This document shows positions 35,305 through 47,140 of a DNA stretch of 64,000 nt, in pieces. Location of the stretch: contig NZ_SKCJ01000002.1 in the NCBI RefSeq assembly GCF_005434975.1, positions 62,001-126,000 of the forward strand, in the 5' to 3' direction. The stretch comes from Parerythrobacter lutipelagi (GTDB taxonomy: Bacteria; Pseudomonadota; Alphaproteobacteria; Sphingomonadales; Sphingomonadaceae). The position numbers and the translations under genes were made by a program. The notes below the pieces were generated by a model. It did no database searches, was not told the DNA's origin, and saw only the letters and a list, made by a program, of their open reading frames with translations. Position 1 is the stretch's first letter. Every line of letters begins with the position of its first letter.

Positions 35305-36303
35305 ATGCACATCGAAGCGATCATGCGGGCCCTTGCCGACCCTACCAGGCTGCGGATCATGCGGTTGCTGTCCGCGATGGAGCTGGCGGTGGGGGAAATG
35401 GCGCAGGTGCTCGGCCAAAGCCAGCCGCGCGTCTCGCGCCATGTCGGCATCCTGTGCGATGCAGGCCTTGCGGAGCGGCACCGCGAAGGAAGCTGGGTGT
35501 TCCTCCGTGCTGCGATCGGCAAGGAGCGCGGAAACCCTGTCGGCGAAGCAGTCGACCGGCTGCTGGCCACCGCTGAGCGGGAAGATGCCGATTTTGCCAG
35601 GTCTTGCGAAGATGATCGCCACAACCTGGCGGCGATCCGCTCTGCGCGCGAAAGCAGTGCGGAAGCCTATTTCGCGCGCCATGCGGAAGACTGGGACCAG
35701 CTGCGCCAACTGCATAGTCCGGACCAGCTGGTGGAGAACCGGCTCGTGGCGGCGCTGGGCGATGCTCCGCTCGGTCAGTTGCTCGATGTCGGAACAGGCA
35801 CCGGGCGGATGGCCGAATTGTTTGCCGAGAAGGCAGAGCGGATCGTAGCGCTGGACAAGAGTCTCGACATGCTGCGCTTCGCCCGCGCAAAGCTGCAGAA
35901 CCTGCCCGCTGATACAGTCGAACTGGTGCAGGGCGATTTTGCAGCACTGCCGTTCACGGCGCATACGTTCGACACAGTGCTGCTCCATCAGGTGCTCCAT
36001 TTCGCTCAGGACCCTTCCGTTGCGTTGACTGAAGCCGCACGCGTGACCTGTCCGGGAGGGCGCATCGCGATTGTCGATTTCGCAGCCCATGGTCACGAGG
36101 AATTGCGCGAACGATATGCGCACGCGCGGCTCGGCTTTACAGATGGTGCCATTTACACGCTGCTGACCGAAGCAGGATACGTTCCAAGCGATCCAATCGC
36201 GCTGGAAGGCGGCGAGCTGGTCGTCAAGATCTGGCTCGGCACGCGCCAAGGCGCCCCGGCCAGCGCGGACGAAAAATCAATCAAGAGGAAAATCGCCCGG
36301 TGA
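35305..36303 (+). CDS. ArsR-family regulator fused to SAM-dependent methyltransferase (332 aa)
   Basis: Residues ~1-80 are an ArsR winged helix (MRALADPTRLRIMRLLSAMEL; SQPRVSRHVGILCDAGLAERH). Residues ~105-310 are a class I methyltransferase with SAM-binding LLDVGTGTGRMAELF, the acidic VALDKSLDM, and VELVQGDFAALPF. No good ribosome site precedes ATG 35305; ATG 35323 is an alternative. It is first in a run with metF and the two metH pieces, 7 bp before metF, so control of the methionine/SAM cycle is likely, with SAM or S-adenosylhomocysteine as candidate effector bound in the methyltransferase fold. Whether that domain is catalytic is unknown. Confidence 0.85.
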   Translation: MHIEAIMRALADPTRLRIMRLLSAMELAVGEMAQVLGQSQPRVSRHVGILCDAGLAERHREGSWVFLRAAIGKERGNPVGEAVDRLLATAEREDADFARSCEDDRHNLAAIRSARESSAEAYFARHAEDWDQLRQLHSPDQLVENRLVAALGDAPLGQLLDVGTGTGRMAELFAEKAERIVALDKSLDMLRFARAKLQNLPADTVELVQGDFAALPFTAHTFDTVLLHQVLHFAQDPSVALTEAARVTCPGGRIAIVDFAAHGHEELRERYAHARLGFTDGAIYTLLTEAGYVPSDPIALEGGELVVKIWLGTRQGAPASADEKSIKRKIAR

Positions 36304-36310
36304 GTAACGC

Positions 36311-37240
36311 ATGAGCCCGACTCTCGACCAGATGCATGAAGCGCGCACGGCACTCGACAGTCCGCTGTTCAAGGGATTGCCGGGCGATATCGACGTGTCG
36401 TTTGAATTCTTCCCGCCCAAGAGCGACAAGATGGGCGAAACCCTGTGGCACAGCGTCGAAACGCTGAAGCCGCTCGGCCCCCGGTTTGCTTCGGTAACCT
36501 ACGGAGCGGGCGGGTCGACCCGCGAGCGTACCCATGAACAGGTGGTGCGCATCCAGAAGGAAGCGGGAATTCCTGCCGCAGCCCACCTCACATGCGTCGC
36601 GGCAACCAAGGAAGAAGTGAACGAAGTTGCGCGTCATTACTGGGAAGAGGGCATTCGCCACATCGTGGCACTGCGCGGCGACTCGCCCGATGGCAGCGGC
36701 GTCTATACCCCGCATCCAGGCGGCTATGCCAATGCGGTCGAGCTGATCGCCGGTCTGAAGGACGTGGCCGATTTCGAGATTTCCGTTGCTGCCTATCCGG
36801 AAGTCCATCCCGACAGCCCCGACGCGCAGGCCGATCTCGACAATCTGAAAGCCAAATTCGACGCCGGGGCCACGCGCGCGATTACGCAGTTCTTCTTCAA
36901 CACCAAATGCTTCTTCGAATTCCGCGACCGTGCTGCGGCTGCGGGTATCGTGGGCGAGATTGTGCCGGGCGTGATGCCGGTCCTCAGCTTTGCTGCGGTT
37001 CAGCGGATGAGCGGGCTGTGCGGGACGGATATACCGACCTGGATGGAAGGCCTGTTCGACGGTCTCGATGAACGCCCTGAATCGCGCCAGCTGGTCAGCG
37101 CGACGATCGCTGCCGAACTTTGCCGCCGCCTCTATGCTGGCGGTGTGCGCCAGTTCCACTTCTACACACTCAACCGTGCCGAGCTGAGTTACGCGATCTG
37201 CCACATGCTCGGGATGCGGCCAAAGGAGATATCCGCATGA
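36311..37240 (+). CDS. metF: Methylenetetrahydrofolate reductase
   Basis: A 309-residue FAD enzyme that reduces 5,10-methylene-THF to 5-methyl-THF for methionine synthase. Typical MetF signatures: DVSFEFFPPKSDKMGETLW near the N-terminus with the catalytic Glu, AAHLTCV, HIVALRGDSP, and ITQFFFNTKCFFEFRDRA. Length matches bacterial MetF without a regulatory domain. The stop overlaps the start of the next gene (ATGA), coupling its production to methionine synthase. Confidence 0.95.
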   Translation: MSPTLDQMHEARTALDSPLFKGLPGDIDVSFEFFPPKSDKMGETLWHSVETLKPLGPRFASVTYGAGGSTRERTHEQVVRIQKEAGIPAAAHLTCVAATKEEVNEVARHYWEEGIRHIVALRGDSPDGSGVYTPHPGGYANAVELIAGLKDVADFEISVAAYPEVHPDSPDAQADLDNLKAKFDAGATRAITQFFFNTKCFFEFRDRAAAAGIVGEIVPGVMPVLSFAAVQRMSGLCGTDIPTWMEGLFDGLDERPESRQLVSATIAAELCRRLYAGGVRQFHFYTLNRAELSYAICHMLGMRPKEISA

Positions 37241-38283
37241 GCGTGCGCGAAGAATTGCTGGCCGAAGCGGCGCAGCGCATCCTGATCAAGGACGGACCCT
37301 ATGGCACCGCGATCCAGAACGCGAAACTGTCGGAAGCGGATTATGCGGGCGACACCGGACTGACGCATGATCAGAAGGGCAACAACGACCTGGTCAATTT
37401 GACCCAGCCACAGGTGATCCGTTCCATCTGTGACGAATATCTTGCTGCCGGTTCTACCGTCCTTGCGACCAACACCTTCAACGCCAACCGCATCAGCCAG
37501 GCCGATTATGGCGCGGAAGGCCTGGTGCGTGAAATCAACATCGCTGCTGCCAAAGTGATCCGGGATGCCTGCGAAGCTGCTACTGCAAAGGATGGGCGCA
37601 AGCGCTTCGTCTGCGGAGCCATGGGGCCGACGAACAAAACCTTGTCGCTCAGCCCGAATGTCGAAGACCCCGGTTTTCGCGAAGTCAGCTTCGATGACAT
37701 CGTATCGGTCTACCGAGAACAGGCCGCAGCTCTCGTCGAAGGCGGGGTGGATACGATCCTGATCGAAACCGTGTTCGACACGCTGAACTGCAAAGCTGCC
37801 ATTATGGCGGTGAAGCAGCTCGAGGCCGATCTGGGCCGCGATGTTCCGCTGATGATCTCATTGACTCTGACCGACCTGTCCGGACGCAACCTGTCGGGCC
37901 ATACGGTCGAAGCATTCTGGTACACTGTGCGGCACGCGAAGCCGGTGACCATCGGCCTCAACTGCAGCTTCGGCGCGGAACAGCTCCGCCCGCATGTCCA
38001 GCTGCTGTCCGCAATCGCGGACACATTGCTGATGGTCTACCCCAATGCGGGTCTGCCCAACGAGCTGGGCGAGTATGACGAACTGCCTGAGACAACCGCA
38101 TCACTGGTTCGCCAGTGGGCGGACAGCGGCCGTGCCAATATCCTCGGCGGATGTTGCGGCTCGACCCCTGCACATATCGCGGCCATCGCCAAAGCGGTCG
38201 GTGGCCTGGAGCCACGGCAGATCCCTTCGCTTGAACCTGAAATGCGCCTCGCCGGCCTCGAACCCTTTACGATCGCAGCATAA
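37237..38283 (+). CDS. metH: Cobalamin methionine synthase, homocysteine-binding module (split MetH, part 1)
   Basis: A 348-residue protein equal to the first domain of MetH. It carries the zinc-thiolate ligands for homocysteine: the Cys in GLNCSFGAEQL and the Cys-Cys pair in ILGGCCGSTPAHI. It begins at ATG 37237 overlapping metF and ends one codon before ATG 38284 of the second piece, with intact stop and start signals. The split is therefore genuine organisation rather than a frameshift. A two-gene MetH is known in several alphaproteobacteria; the pieces must assemble into the working enzyme. Confidence 0.93.
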   Translation: MSVREELLAEAAQRILIKDGPYGTAIQNAKLSEADYAGDTGLTHDQKGNNDLVNLTQPQVIRSICDEYLAAGSTVLATNTFNANRISQADYGAEGLVREINIAAAKVIRDACEAATAKDGRKRFVCGAMGPTNKTLSLSPNVEDPGFREVSFDDIVSVYREQAAALVEGGVDTILIETVFDTLNCKAAIMAVKQLEADLGRDVPLMISLTLTDLSGRNLSGHTVEAFWYTVRHAKPVTIGLNCSFGAEQLRPHVQLLSAIADTLLMVYPNAGLPNELGEYDELPETTASLVRQWADSGRANILGGCCGSTPAHIAAIAKAVGGLEPRQIPSLEPEMRLAGLEPFTIAA

Positions 38284-40886
<2,603 letters not shown>

Positions 40887-40911
<25 letters not shown>

Positions 40912-41843
40912 ACACCGTCCAGCCGACTCTTCGGCATAGCTCGCGGCTGACCATTTGGGGCGGGGCGATGTTGCTGACCGCTTATTGCGCTCTGTGGTTC
41001 GGGGTGGGAACCGACGATGCGCTGCTAGACGCGCTCTGGTTTCTCCCCGGTGTCGGCGTCGTGGGCGCAATCATCGCCAACGCCAGCGGTACAGGTGGCG
41101 GAGTGGTATTCGTGCCGGTGTTCAACGCCATGCGCGATCTGGGGGTCATGGCGCTCGATCCGCTCCGTGTGGTGGCGGTTTCCATGGGCATCCAGGCATT
41201 CGGCATGACCCTGGGCGCGCTCCGCTGGACTGATCGGCTGTATCACCAGCATGCACCTGCGCCGCTCGAAGCGGGCACGCAGCTCCGAGATTACTGGGCC
41301 GTGTGCGGTCTGGTTCTCGCCCTGTCGCTGCCCGCGATGCTGGCCACCCAGCGAATGGTCCCGTTTGACGGCGATGCTGTCCTGCTTGGCTACAAGAGCT
41401 TTTCGATTGTGCTGGGTCTTGCGCTGATAGCTGCGACATGGACTTTCAACCGGACAATTGCGGAGCGGCCCAACCTTGCGCCGGCGGATCTCGCCATGCT
41501 GGCGTTCATTGCCATCCCGGGCGGCGCAATCACCGCCCTGTTTTCGGTCGGTATCGGCGAGCTGGTCGCGTTTTACCTGTTCCTGCGGCACTACCCGATG
41601 GTGCTGTGCGTCGGCACGGCATGTGTCATCTCGGCGGTGAGCTGCATCGCCGGGCTTGTCTGGCATGTGGAGCATGGGACGGTGCAGTGGGAGGCTGTGC
41701 TGCTGGCCGCACCGGGCGCGCTGCTCGGCGCGTTCCTCGGGCGGCCGATTGCGCTGTGGCTGGGTCCGCGCAAGCTCAAGACAGCTGGCGGGATGTGGAT
41801 CGTCGTCTCCGCGTTATACCTGCTGTGGCTCAATTGGGGGTGA
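40887..41843 (+). CDS. TSUP (TauE/SafE) family permease (318 aa)
   Basis: Eight or so hydrophobic segments, starting [19 protein letters not shown]. It has the TauE/SafE-type glycine-rich loop [19 protein letters not shown] in the first repeat, echoed by [23 protein letters not shown] in the second. The family exports or imports sulfite, sulfoacetate and related anions. The start overlaps the end of metH, so it belongs to the methionine transcript and a sulfur-compound role fits. It ends 76 bp before the glycine riboswitch. Substrate is not determinable. Confidence 0.75.
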
Positions 41844-41919
41844 GGCGCATTGCCCGATTGACCATTCCTTGCGAATCGCGCAGGGCGATGGCGTCTTCTG
41901 CAGGAGCGATTCTGCAGGC

Positions 41920-42115
41920 GGACGAGCGGGAGAGTTCGTGTTCGCGGAAAGCGGCGCGACGCCGAAGGAGCAACCGCCCCGGAAACTCTCAGGCACACGG
42001 GACCGCTCGCCCGTTTTGACACTCTGGAAAGCGTCCTTGTTTCGGCACGGGCCACCGAAGGGGTAAGCCCGCTCATTCGCGGGTCAAGCTCTCAGGTCTT
42101 CCTGACAGAGGGGGC
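41920..42115 (+). ncRNA. Tandem glycine riboswitch upstream of gcvT
   Basis: Two consecutive glycine aptamers are readable. Aptamer 1 (about 41920-42009) has GCGGGAGAG, GCCGAAGGAGCAA and AAACTCTCAGGCAC, closed by GAGCGG pairing with CCGCTC. Aptamer 2 (about 42012-42115) has ACTCTGGAAAG, CACCGAAGGGGTAAGCC and AAGCTCTCAGGT, then CCTGACAGAGGGG. These are the conserved gcvT-motif blocks. Binding of glycine to such elements switches on glycine cleavage genes. The element ends ~50 bp before the gcvT start, leaving short room for an expression platform that probably acts on translation; no U-tract terminator is visible. Confidence 0.95.
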
Positions 42116-42167
42116 GCGTGAAACGGTGCTTCGCTCCGAAGCGCCGCGCGTCTGTCAGGGATTGAGA

Positions 42168-43313
42168 ATGAGCGATACCGAAACCGAAGACGACATCGTG
42201 GAACCGGGTGTGCTCCCGCTCGACGCGTGGCACCGCGCGCAGGGCGCGCGCATGGTTCCGTTTGCCGGCTACGAAATGCCGATCCAGTATGCGGGTGAGC
42301 ATGGCGGCATCGTGGCCGAGCATGAATGGACGCGGACCAGTGCGGGCCTGTTCGATGTCAGCCATATGGGGCAGTTGCTGTTGTCCGGCCCGGATCTGGA
42401 TGCTGCGGTCGAGGCTGTCCTGCCAATCGATCTTTCAACGCTGAAGCCGGGCCGCCAACGCTATTCGTTGCTGCTCGACGAGAATGGCGGCGTGCTAGAT
42501 GACCTGATGGTTTCGCGCTGGCCGGAGCATCTCTATCTTGTGGTGAACGGAGCGACGAAATGGGACGATATCGGCCATCTGCGCGAGCATTTGCCTGACG
42601 AGATTACGCTCAATCACCTGGAAGATCGCGCGCTCTTGGCGTTGCAGGGCCCCAAGGCGGCAGATGCACTGGCGCGCCACGCCAAGGGCGAGCACGAATT
42701 GCCCGACCTCACCTTCATGCGGTTTGGCAAGTTTACGATCGCCGGACACGATGTGACCATCGCGCGGGCAGGTTACACTGGCGAGGACGGGTTCGAGATA
42801 TCACTGCCCGGCGAAGCGGCGGAAGAGATCGCCACGCTCCTGTGCGGCGAACCTGAGGTGCAGCCAATCGGCCTCGGCGCGCGGGACAGCCTGCGGCTTG
42901 AAGCCGGGCTGCCGCTCTACGGGCATGACCTTTCGCCAGACACCAGCCCGATCGAGGCCGGTTTGATTTTCGGCATCAACAAGCGCCGCCGGACGGAAGG
43001 CGGCTTCCCCGGCGCAGACCGGATCACCCGCGAGATCGTGGATGGCACTGCGCGCAAGTGGGCCGGTCTCAAGGTGGAAGGCCGCATGCCCGCGCGCGAA
43101 GGGGCTGAAGTGTTTTCAGGCGATGAAAAAGTCGGTGTTATCACCAGTGGCGGTTTCTCGCCATCACTCGGCTACCCGATCGCTGTCGCATATCTCGCCG
43201 CGGAGCACGCCGCGACAGGCGCCGCGCTCGAAATCGAAGTCAGAAAAAAGCGTCTGCCGGCCACGGTCGTGCCGATGCCGTTCGTACCGCACAATTACTA
43301 CCGAGGGAGTTGA
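42168..43313 (+). CDS. gcvT: Glycine cleavage system T protein, aminomethyltransferase
   Basis: A 381-residue enzyme that releases ammonia and passes the methylene group from the lipoyl arm of H protein to tetrahydrofolate. ATG 42168 has AGGGATTGAG upstream; an in-frame start at 42126 would lie at the riboswitch end. Signatures: [67 protein letters not shown]. First gene of the glycine-regulated run gcvT-gcvH-(lipoprotein)-gcvPA-gcvPB. Confidence 0.96.
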   Translation: MSDTETEDDIVEPGVLPLDAWHRAQGARMVPFAGYEMPIQYAGEHGGIVAEHEWTRTSAGLFDVSHMGQLLLSGPDLDAAVEAVLPIDLSTLKPGRQRYSLLLDENGGVLDDLMVSRWPEHLYLVVNGATKWDDIGHLREHLPDEITLNHLEDRALLALQGPKAADALARHAKGEHELPDLTFMRFGKFTIAGHDVTIARAGYTGEDGFEISLPGEAAEEIATLLCGEPEVQPIGLGARDSLRLEAGLPLYGHDLSPDTSPIEAGLIFGINKRRRTEGGFPGADRITREIVDGTARKWAGLKVEGRMPAREGAEVFSGDEKVGVITSGGFSPSLGYPIAVAYLAAEHAATGAALEIEVRKKRLPATVVPMPFVPHNYYRGS

Positions 43314-43317
43314 GAGG

Positions 43318-43689
43318 ATGGCCCGTTACTTTACCGATGAGCATGAGTGGATCGATGTCGAAGGCGATAGCGCCACGGTCGGCATCACCGATTATGCGCA
43401 GGAACAGCTGGGCGACATCGTGTTCGTCGAATTGCCCGACACCGGCACCATGCTGGAAAAGGGCGGCGATGCGGCAGTGGTTGAAAGCGTCAAGGCGGCG
43501 AGCGACGTCTACGCCCCGATCAGCGGTGAAGTGATGGAAGCCAATGGCTCGCTCGAAGACGACCCTGCACTGGTCAACACCAGCCCAGAGGAAGACGGCT
43601 GGTTCTTCAAGATGACCATCGGCGACAAGAGCCAGCTCGAAGGGCTGATGGACGACAAGAGTTACAAGAGCTTTTGCGATTCACTCTGA
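43318..43689 (+). CDS. gcvH: Glycine cleavage system H protein
   Basis: A 123-residue carrier protein. It starts [15 protein letters not shown], the standard H-protein opening, and has the lipoylation lysine in [19 protein letters not shown], followed by NPxLV-like [16 protein letters not shown]. It shuttles the aminomethyl intermediate between P, T and L proteins. The start lies 4 bp after gcvT, with GAGTTGAGAGG as ribosome site. Its TGA shares one base with the ATG of the small lipoprotein gene. No L protein (dihydrolipoyl dehydrogenase) is in this window. Confidence 0.96.
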   Translation: MARYFTDEHEWIDVEGDSATVGITDYAQEQLGDIVFVELPDTGTMLEKGGDAAVVESVKAASDVYAPISGEVMEANGSLEDDPALVNTSPEEDGWFFKMTIGDKSQLEGLMDDKSYKSFCDSL

Positions 43690-44081
43690 TGTTTTTGCGC
43701 TCGATGACCGCAATTGCCTTGCTAGCGGGCTGCACTTCCGTCGAATTGCCGTCAAGTGACGTGCTTTCGGTCGCTGAACTGCGAAGATTGATCGACGACC
43801 GAAATGCAGAAGGGCAGGTTGTAACCGTTAGCGGCTACATTTCGCGAAAATGCCGATCCACTGAATGTCATCTGCACTCCGAGCGCCGAGGCGGCGATGG
43901 AACTAGTGTTTCACTAGGAGGGGGCACGCCGATTGAAGCGAAAGTCCGCCGACTGAGCGGTACAAGAGTCGTTATTCGTGGGTCGATAGGAAAGCCAAGC
44001 ATCTATGATAGCGGGGAGGGTTATATTGTAGCCACCGCTGATCGAGCAAATGAGTTCACTCCAATCGAGATTTTGAGATAA
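43689..44081 (+). CDS. Small lipoprotein inserted in gcv operon (130 aa)
   Basis: ATG 43689 overlaps the gcvH stop by one base, and its TAA overlaps the gcvPA ATG by one base, so it is fully embedded in the operon. Residues 1-20 are a lipoprotein signal with lipobox ALLAGC. The rest is a small beta-rich domain ([34 protein letters not shown]) that resembles an OB-type fold by strand pattern; two cysteines (KCRSTEC) could pair. Base composition is visibly less GC-rich than the flanking gcv genes (AT-ended codons common), which suggests a later arrival. It has no recognised role in glycine cleavage. Confidence 0.7.
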   Translation: MFLRSMTAIALLAGCTSVELPSSDVLSVAELRRLIDDRNAEGQVVTVSGYISRKCRSTECHLHSERRGGDGTSVSLGGGTPIEAKVRRLSGTRVVIRGSIGKPSIYDSGEGYIVATADRANEFTPIEILR

Positions 44082-45448
44082 TGCGCTACCTACCCCTGAC
44101 CGATACCGACCGTGGCGAGATGCTCGCAAAAGTCGGTGCTTCCACGATCGATGACCTGTTTGTCGATGTGCCCGAAGAGGCGCGGCTGTCCGGCCCGATC
44201 GAAGGCCTGCCGATGCACGCCAGCGAGATGGCGGTCGAGAAGCATATGCGGCGGCTGTCGAAGAAAAACCTCGCGGCGGCCGATGCGCCGTTCTTTATCG
44301 GGGCGGGGGCCTATCGGCACCATGTTCCGGCCTCTGTCGATCATATCATCCAGCGCGGCGAGTTTCTGACCGCCTACACGCCCTACCAGCCGGAAATCGC
44401 GCAGGGCACGCTGCAAATGCTGTTCGAATTCCAGACGCAGGTTGCGCGGCTTTATGGCTGCGCGGTGGCCAACGCGTCGATGTACGACGGCTCGACCGCA
44501 TGCTGGGAAGCGGTGGCGATGGCAGGGCGCGTGGCGCGCGGCAAGAAGCGCAAAGTGGTCCTCTCCGGCGCGCTCCACCCTCATTATGCCGAAGTCGTGC
44601 GGACCATGGCCAAATTCACTGAGGACGAGATCGCCGATGCGCCGCTCGCGCTGCAGCCGCAGCCCGACAATGACGGTTTGATCGCGCGGATTGACGAAAA
44701 CACCAGCTGTGTCGTCGTCCAGTATCCCGATATTCTCGGCCGTATTCCCGACTTGGCCAAGATAGCCGAGGCGGCGCACGAGAAGGGCGCCTTGCTGATT
44801 GCGGTGAACACCGAACCGGTGGCGCTCGGCGCGATCCAGTCGCCCGGTGAACTGGGTGCAGACATTGTGGTCGGTGAAGGTCAGTCGATCGGCGTCGGCC
44901 TGCAATTCGGCGGCCCCTATCTCGGCCTGTTTGCGGTGCGCGACGAAAAGCATGTGCGCATGATGCCGGGCCGCCTGTGCGGCGAGACCCGGGATGCGGA
45001 GGACAAACGCGGGTTTGTGCTGACGCTCTCCACCCGCGAGCAGCATATCCGGCGCGAGAAGGCGACCTCCAACATCTGCACCAACAGCGGGCTGTGCGCG
45101 CTGGCGTTCAATGTCCATATGACGCTGCTTGGCGAAAAGGGCATTCGCAGGCTTGCTGCGGAGAACCATCGCCTTGCCTGTCATGCCGCCGACCGGCTTG
45201 CGAAGGTGCCGGGCATCGCTGTGCTGAATGACAGTTTCTTCAACGAGTTCACAGTGACACTGGCCCGCGACGCGCGCGAAGTGGTGCGCACACTGGCGGA
45301 CAGGGGCATTCTGGGCGGCGTGTCGCTCGGCAGGCTCTATCCGAACAGCGATGGCCTCGACGGTGCGCTGCTGGTCGCGGTCACTGAAACCACGACGGAG
45401 GAGGACATCGACGCCCTGGCCTCTGCACTTGAGGAGGTGCTGTCATGA
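44081..45448 (+). CDS. gcvPA: Glycine dehydrogenase (decarboxylating) subunit 1
   Basis: A 455-residue alpha subunit of the two-subunit P protein, which with gcvPB decarboxylates glycine on PLP and loads the H-protein lipoyl arm. The N-terminus [27 protein letters not shown] is usual for the subunit (read in two halves). Other signatures: [52 protein letters not shown]. It overlaps the lipoprotein gene by one base and gcvPB by four. Confidence 0.95.
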   Translation: MRYLPLTDTDRGEMLAKVGASTIDDLFVDVPEEARLSGPIEGLPMHASEMAVEKHMRRLSKKNLAAADAPFFIGAGAYRHHVPASVDHIIQRGEFLTAYTPYQPEIAQGTLQMLFEFQTQVARLYGCAVANASMYDGSTACWEAVAMAGRVARGKKRKVVLSGALHPHYAEVVRTMAKFTEDEIADAPLALQPQPDNDGLIARIDENTSCVVVQYPDILGRIPDLAKIAEAAHEKGALLIAVNTEPVALGAIQSPGELGADIVVGEGQSIGVGLQFGGPYLGLFAVRDEKHVRMMPGRLCGETRDAEDKRGFVLTLSTREQHIRREKATSNICTNSGLCALAFNVHMTLLGEKGIRRLAAENHRLACHAADRLAKVPGIAVLNDSFFNEFTVTLARDAREVVRTLADRGILGGVSLGRLYPNSDGLDGALLVAVTETTTEEDIDALASALEEVLS

Positions 45449-47031
45449 GCGCGCCCAACAAATCCGGCTGGAAGCCCGAAATGAACGCATCCGGCGACGG
45501 CATGCACGCGAATGGTTCCGATGGGCCTGTTACCGCGACCGGCAACCGCGCGCTGATGCTGGAAGAGCCGTTGCTGTTCGAAATCGGCCACATGGACGAA
45601 ACCGGAGTCGACCTGCCCGATCCGCGCAGCGATGCATCCAACCGGCTCGGCGGCTTCGACCGTAGCGAACCGATCGGCCTGCCCGCGCTGAAGGAAGGCG
45701 AGGCGGTGCGTCACTATACGCGACTCAGCCGCCAGAACTATGCCATCGACCTCGGCCTGTTCCCGCTTGGCAGCTGCACCATGAAACACAATCCGCGCTT
45801 GAACGAGAAAGTCGCGCGGATGCCGGGCTTTGCCGATGTCCATCCGTTGCAGCCGGTCGATACGGTGCGCGGCGCGCTGGAAGTCGTGAACGAGCTGGCG
45901 CACTGGCTGATCGAGCTGACCGGCATGCACGGTGTCGCGATGAGCCCCAAGGCGGGCGCGCATGGTGAATTGTGCGGCATGTTGTGCATTCGTGCGGCGC
46001 TGGAAGCGCGCGGCGATGCGCGCAAGGTCGTGCTGTGTCCGGAAAGCGCGCATGGTACCAACCCTGCGACTGCAGCCTTTGCCGGCTATCAGACCGAAGA
46101 CATTCCTGCGGACAAGGATGGGCGGGTCGATCTGGCGGCGCTGAAGGCGCGGCTGGGCCCCGATGTGGCAGCCGTGATGATCACCAATCCAAACACGTGC
46201 GGCCTGTTCGAGCGTGACATGAAGGCGATCTCCGACGCGGTCCATGCGGCGGGCGGCTATGTCTATTGCGACGGGGCGAATTTCAACGCCATCGTCGGCA
46301 AGGTGCGCCCCGGCGATCTGGGCGTCGATGCGATGCACATCAATCTGCACAAGACATTCTCCACCCCGCATGGCGGCGGCGGCCCGGGTTCGGGTCCGGT
46401 GGTGCTGTCGGAAGCGCTGGCACCCTTCGGCCCGCTGCCCTTCACGGCGAAGACCAAGGACGGTGTGGTCCATCTGGTGGAGGAAGAGAACGCCGCCGAA
46501 TTCGACCACACACAGGCATTCGGCCGGATGACCGCGTTTCACGGCCAGATGGGCATGTTCACCCGCGCGCTGACCTATATCCTCAGCCATGGGGCAGACG
46601 GGCTGGCGCAAGTGGCGGAGGATGCGGTTCTCAACGCCAACTACATCCTGCGCAGCCTGGAAGACCTGCTCGATGCGCCATTCGGTCCGAGCGGTCCGTG
46701 CATGCACGAAGCACTGTTCTCCGATGCGGAATTTGGCGGCGGCTTGTCGACGCTCGATCTGGCCAAGGGGCTGATCGACGAGGGCTATCACCCGATGACG
46801 GTCTATTTCCCGCTGGTGGTTCACGGCGCGATGCTGGTTGAGCCGACCGAAACCGAAAGCAAGCATTCGCTCGACCAGTTCATCACGGCATTCCGCAATG
46901 TGGCTGAACGGGCGAAAGCGGGCGATGACGCGCTGAAGCAGGCGCCCTATTATGCACCGCGCCGCAGGCTCGATGAAACGCAAGCCGCGCGCAAGCCGGT
47001 GCTCGCGTGGAATGATCCCAATCTGAGCTGA
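45445..47031 (+). CDS. gcvPB: Glycine dehydrogenase (decarboxylating) subunit 2
   Basis: A 528-residue beta subunit carrying the PLP site: the lysine in [20 protein letters not shown]. Other signatures: [65 protein letters not shown]. Two-subunit P protein is common in sphingomonads and Gram-positives, while E. coli has a single chain. ATGA overlap with gcvPA. It ends the operon; a hairpin follows at 47043. Confidence 0.95.
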   Translation: MSAPNKSGWKPEMNASGDGMHANGSDGPVTATGNRALMLEEPLLFEIGHMDETGVDLPDPRSDASNRLGGFDRSEPIGLPALKEGEAVRHYTRLSRQNYAIDLGLFPLGSCTMKHNPRLNEKVARMPGFADVHPLQPVDTVRGALEVVNELAHWLIELTGMHGVAMSPKAGAHGELCGMLCIRAALEARGDARKVVLCPESAHGTNPATAAFAGYQTEDIPADKDGRVDLAALKARLGPDVAAVMITNPNTCGLFERDMKAISDAVHAAGGYVYCDGANFNAIVGKVRPGDLGVDAMHINLHKTFSTPHGGGGPGSGPVVLSEALAPFGPLPFTAKTKDGVVHLVEEENAAEFDHTQAFGRMTAFHGQMGMFTRALTYILSHGADGLAQVAEDAVLNANYILRSLEDLLDAPFGPSGPCMHEALFSDAEFGGGLSTLDLAKGLIDEGYHPMTVYFPLVVHGAMLVEPTETESKHSLDQFITAFRNVAERAKAGDDALKQAPYYAPRRRLDETQAARKPVLAWNDPNLS

Positions 47032-47042
47032 TCCCCGTGATG

Positions 47043-47080
47043 GGCGGAAGCGGGGTTGCCAAACGCGCCCCTCTTCCGCC
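47043..47080. terminator. Hairpin between gcvPB and cyclase gene
   Basis: Outer arms GGCGGAAG / CTTCCGCC and inner arms GGGG / CCCC form a 12-bp stem with one mismatch, starting 11 bp after gcvPB. Downstream on the plus strand is A-rich (GCAAGAAAAAGATAAAA) with no U-tract, so it may work as a processing or Rho-type boundary rather than an intrinsic terminator. Confidence 0.4.
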
Positions 47081-47140
47081 ACAACGCACAGCAAGAAAAA
47101 GATAAAACGGGGCGCGCAAACTCCGCGGGGGAGGGCGGAT

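Noticed and set aside
41844-42167. A coding gene between the TSUP permease and gcvT
   Set aside because: The conserved blocks are those of a tandem glycine riboswitch.
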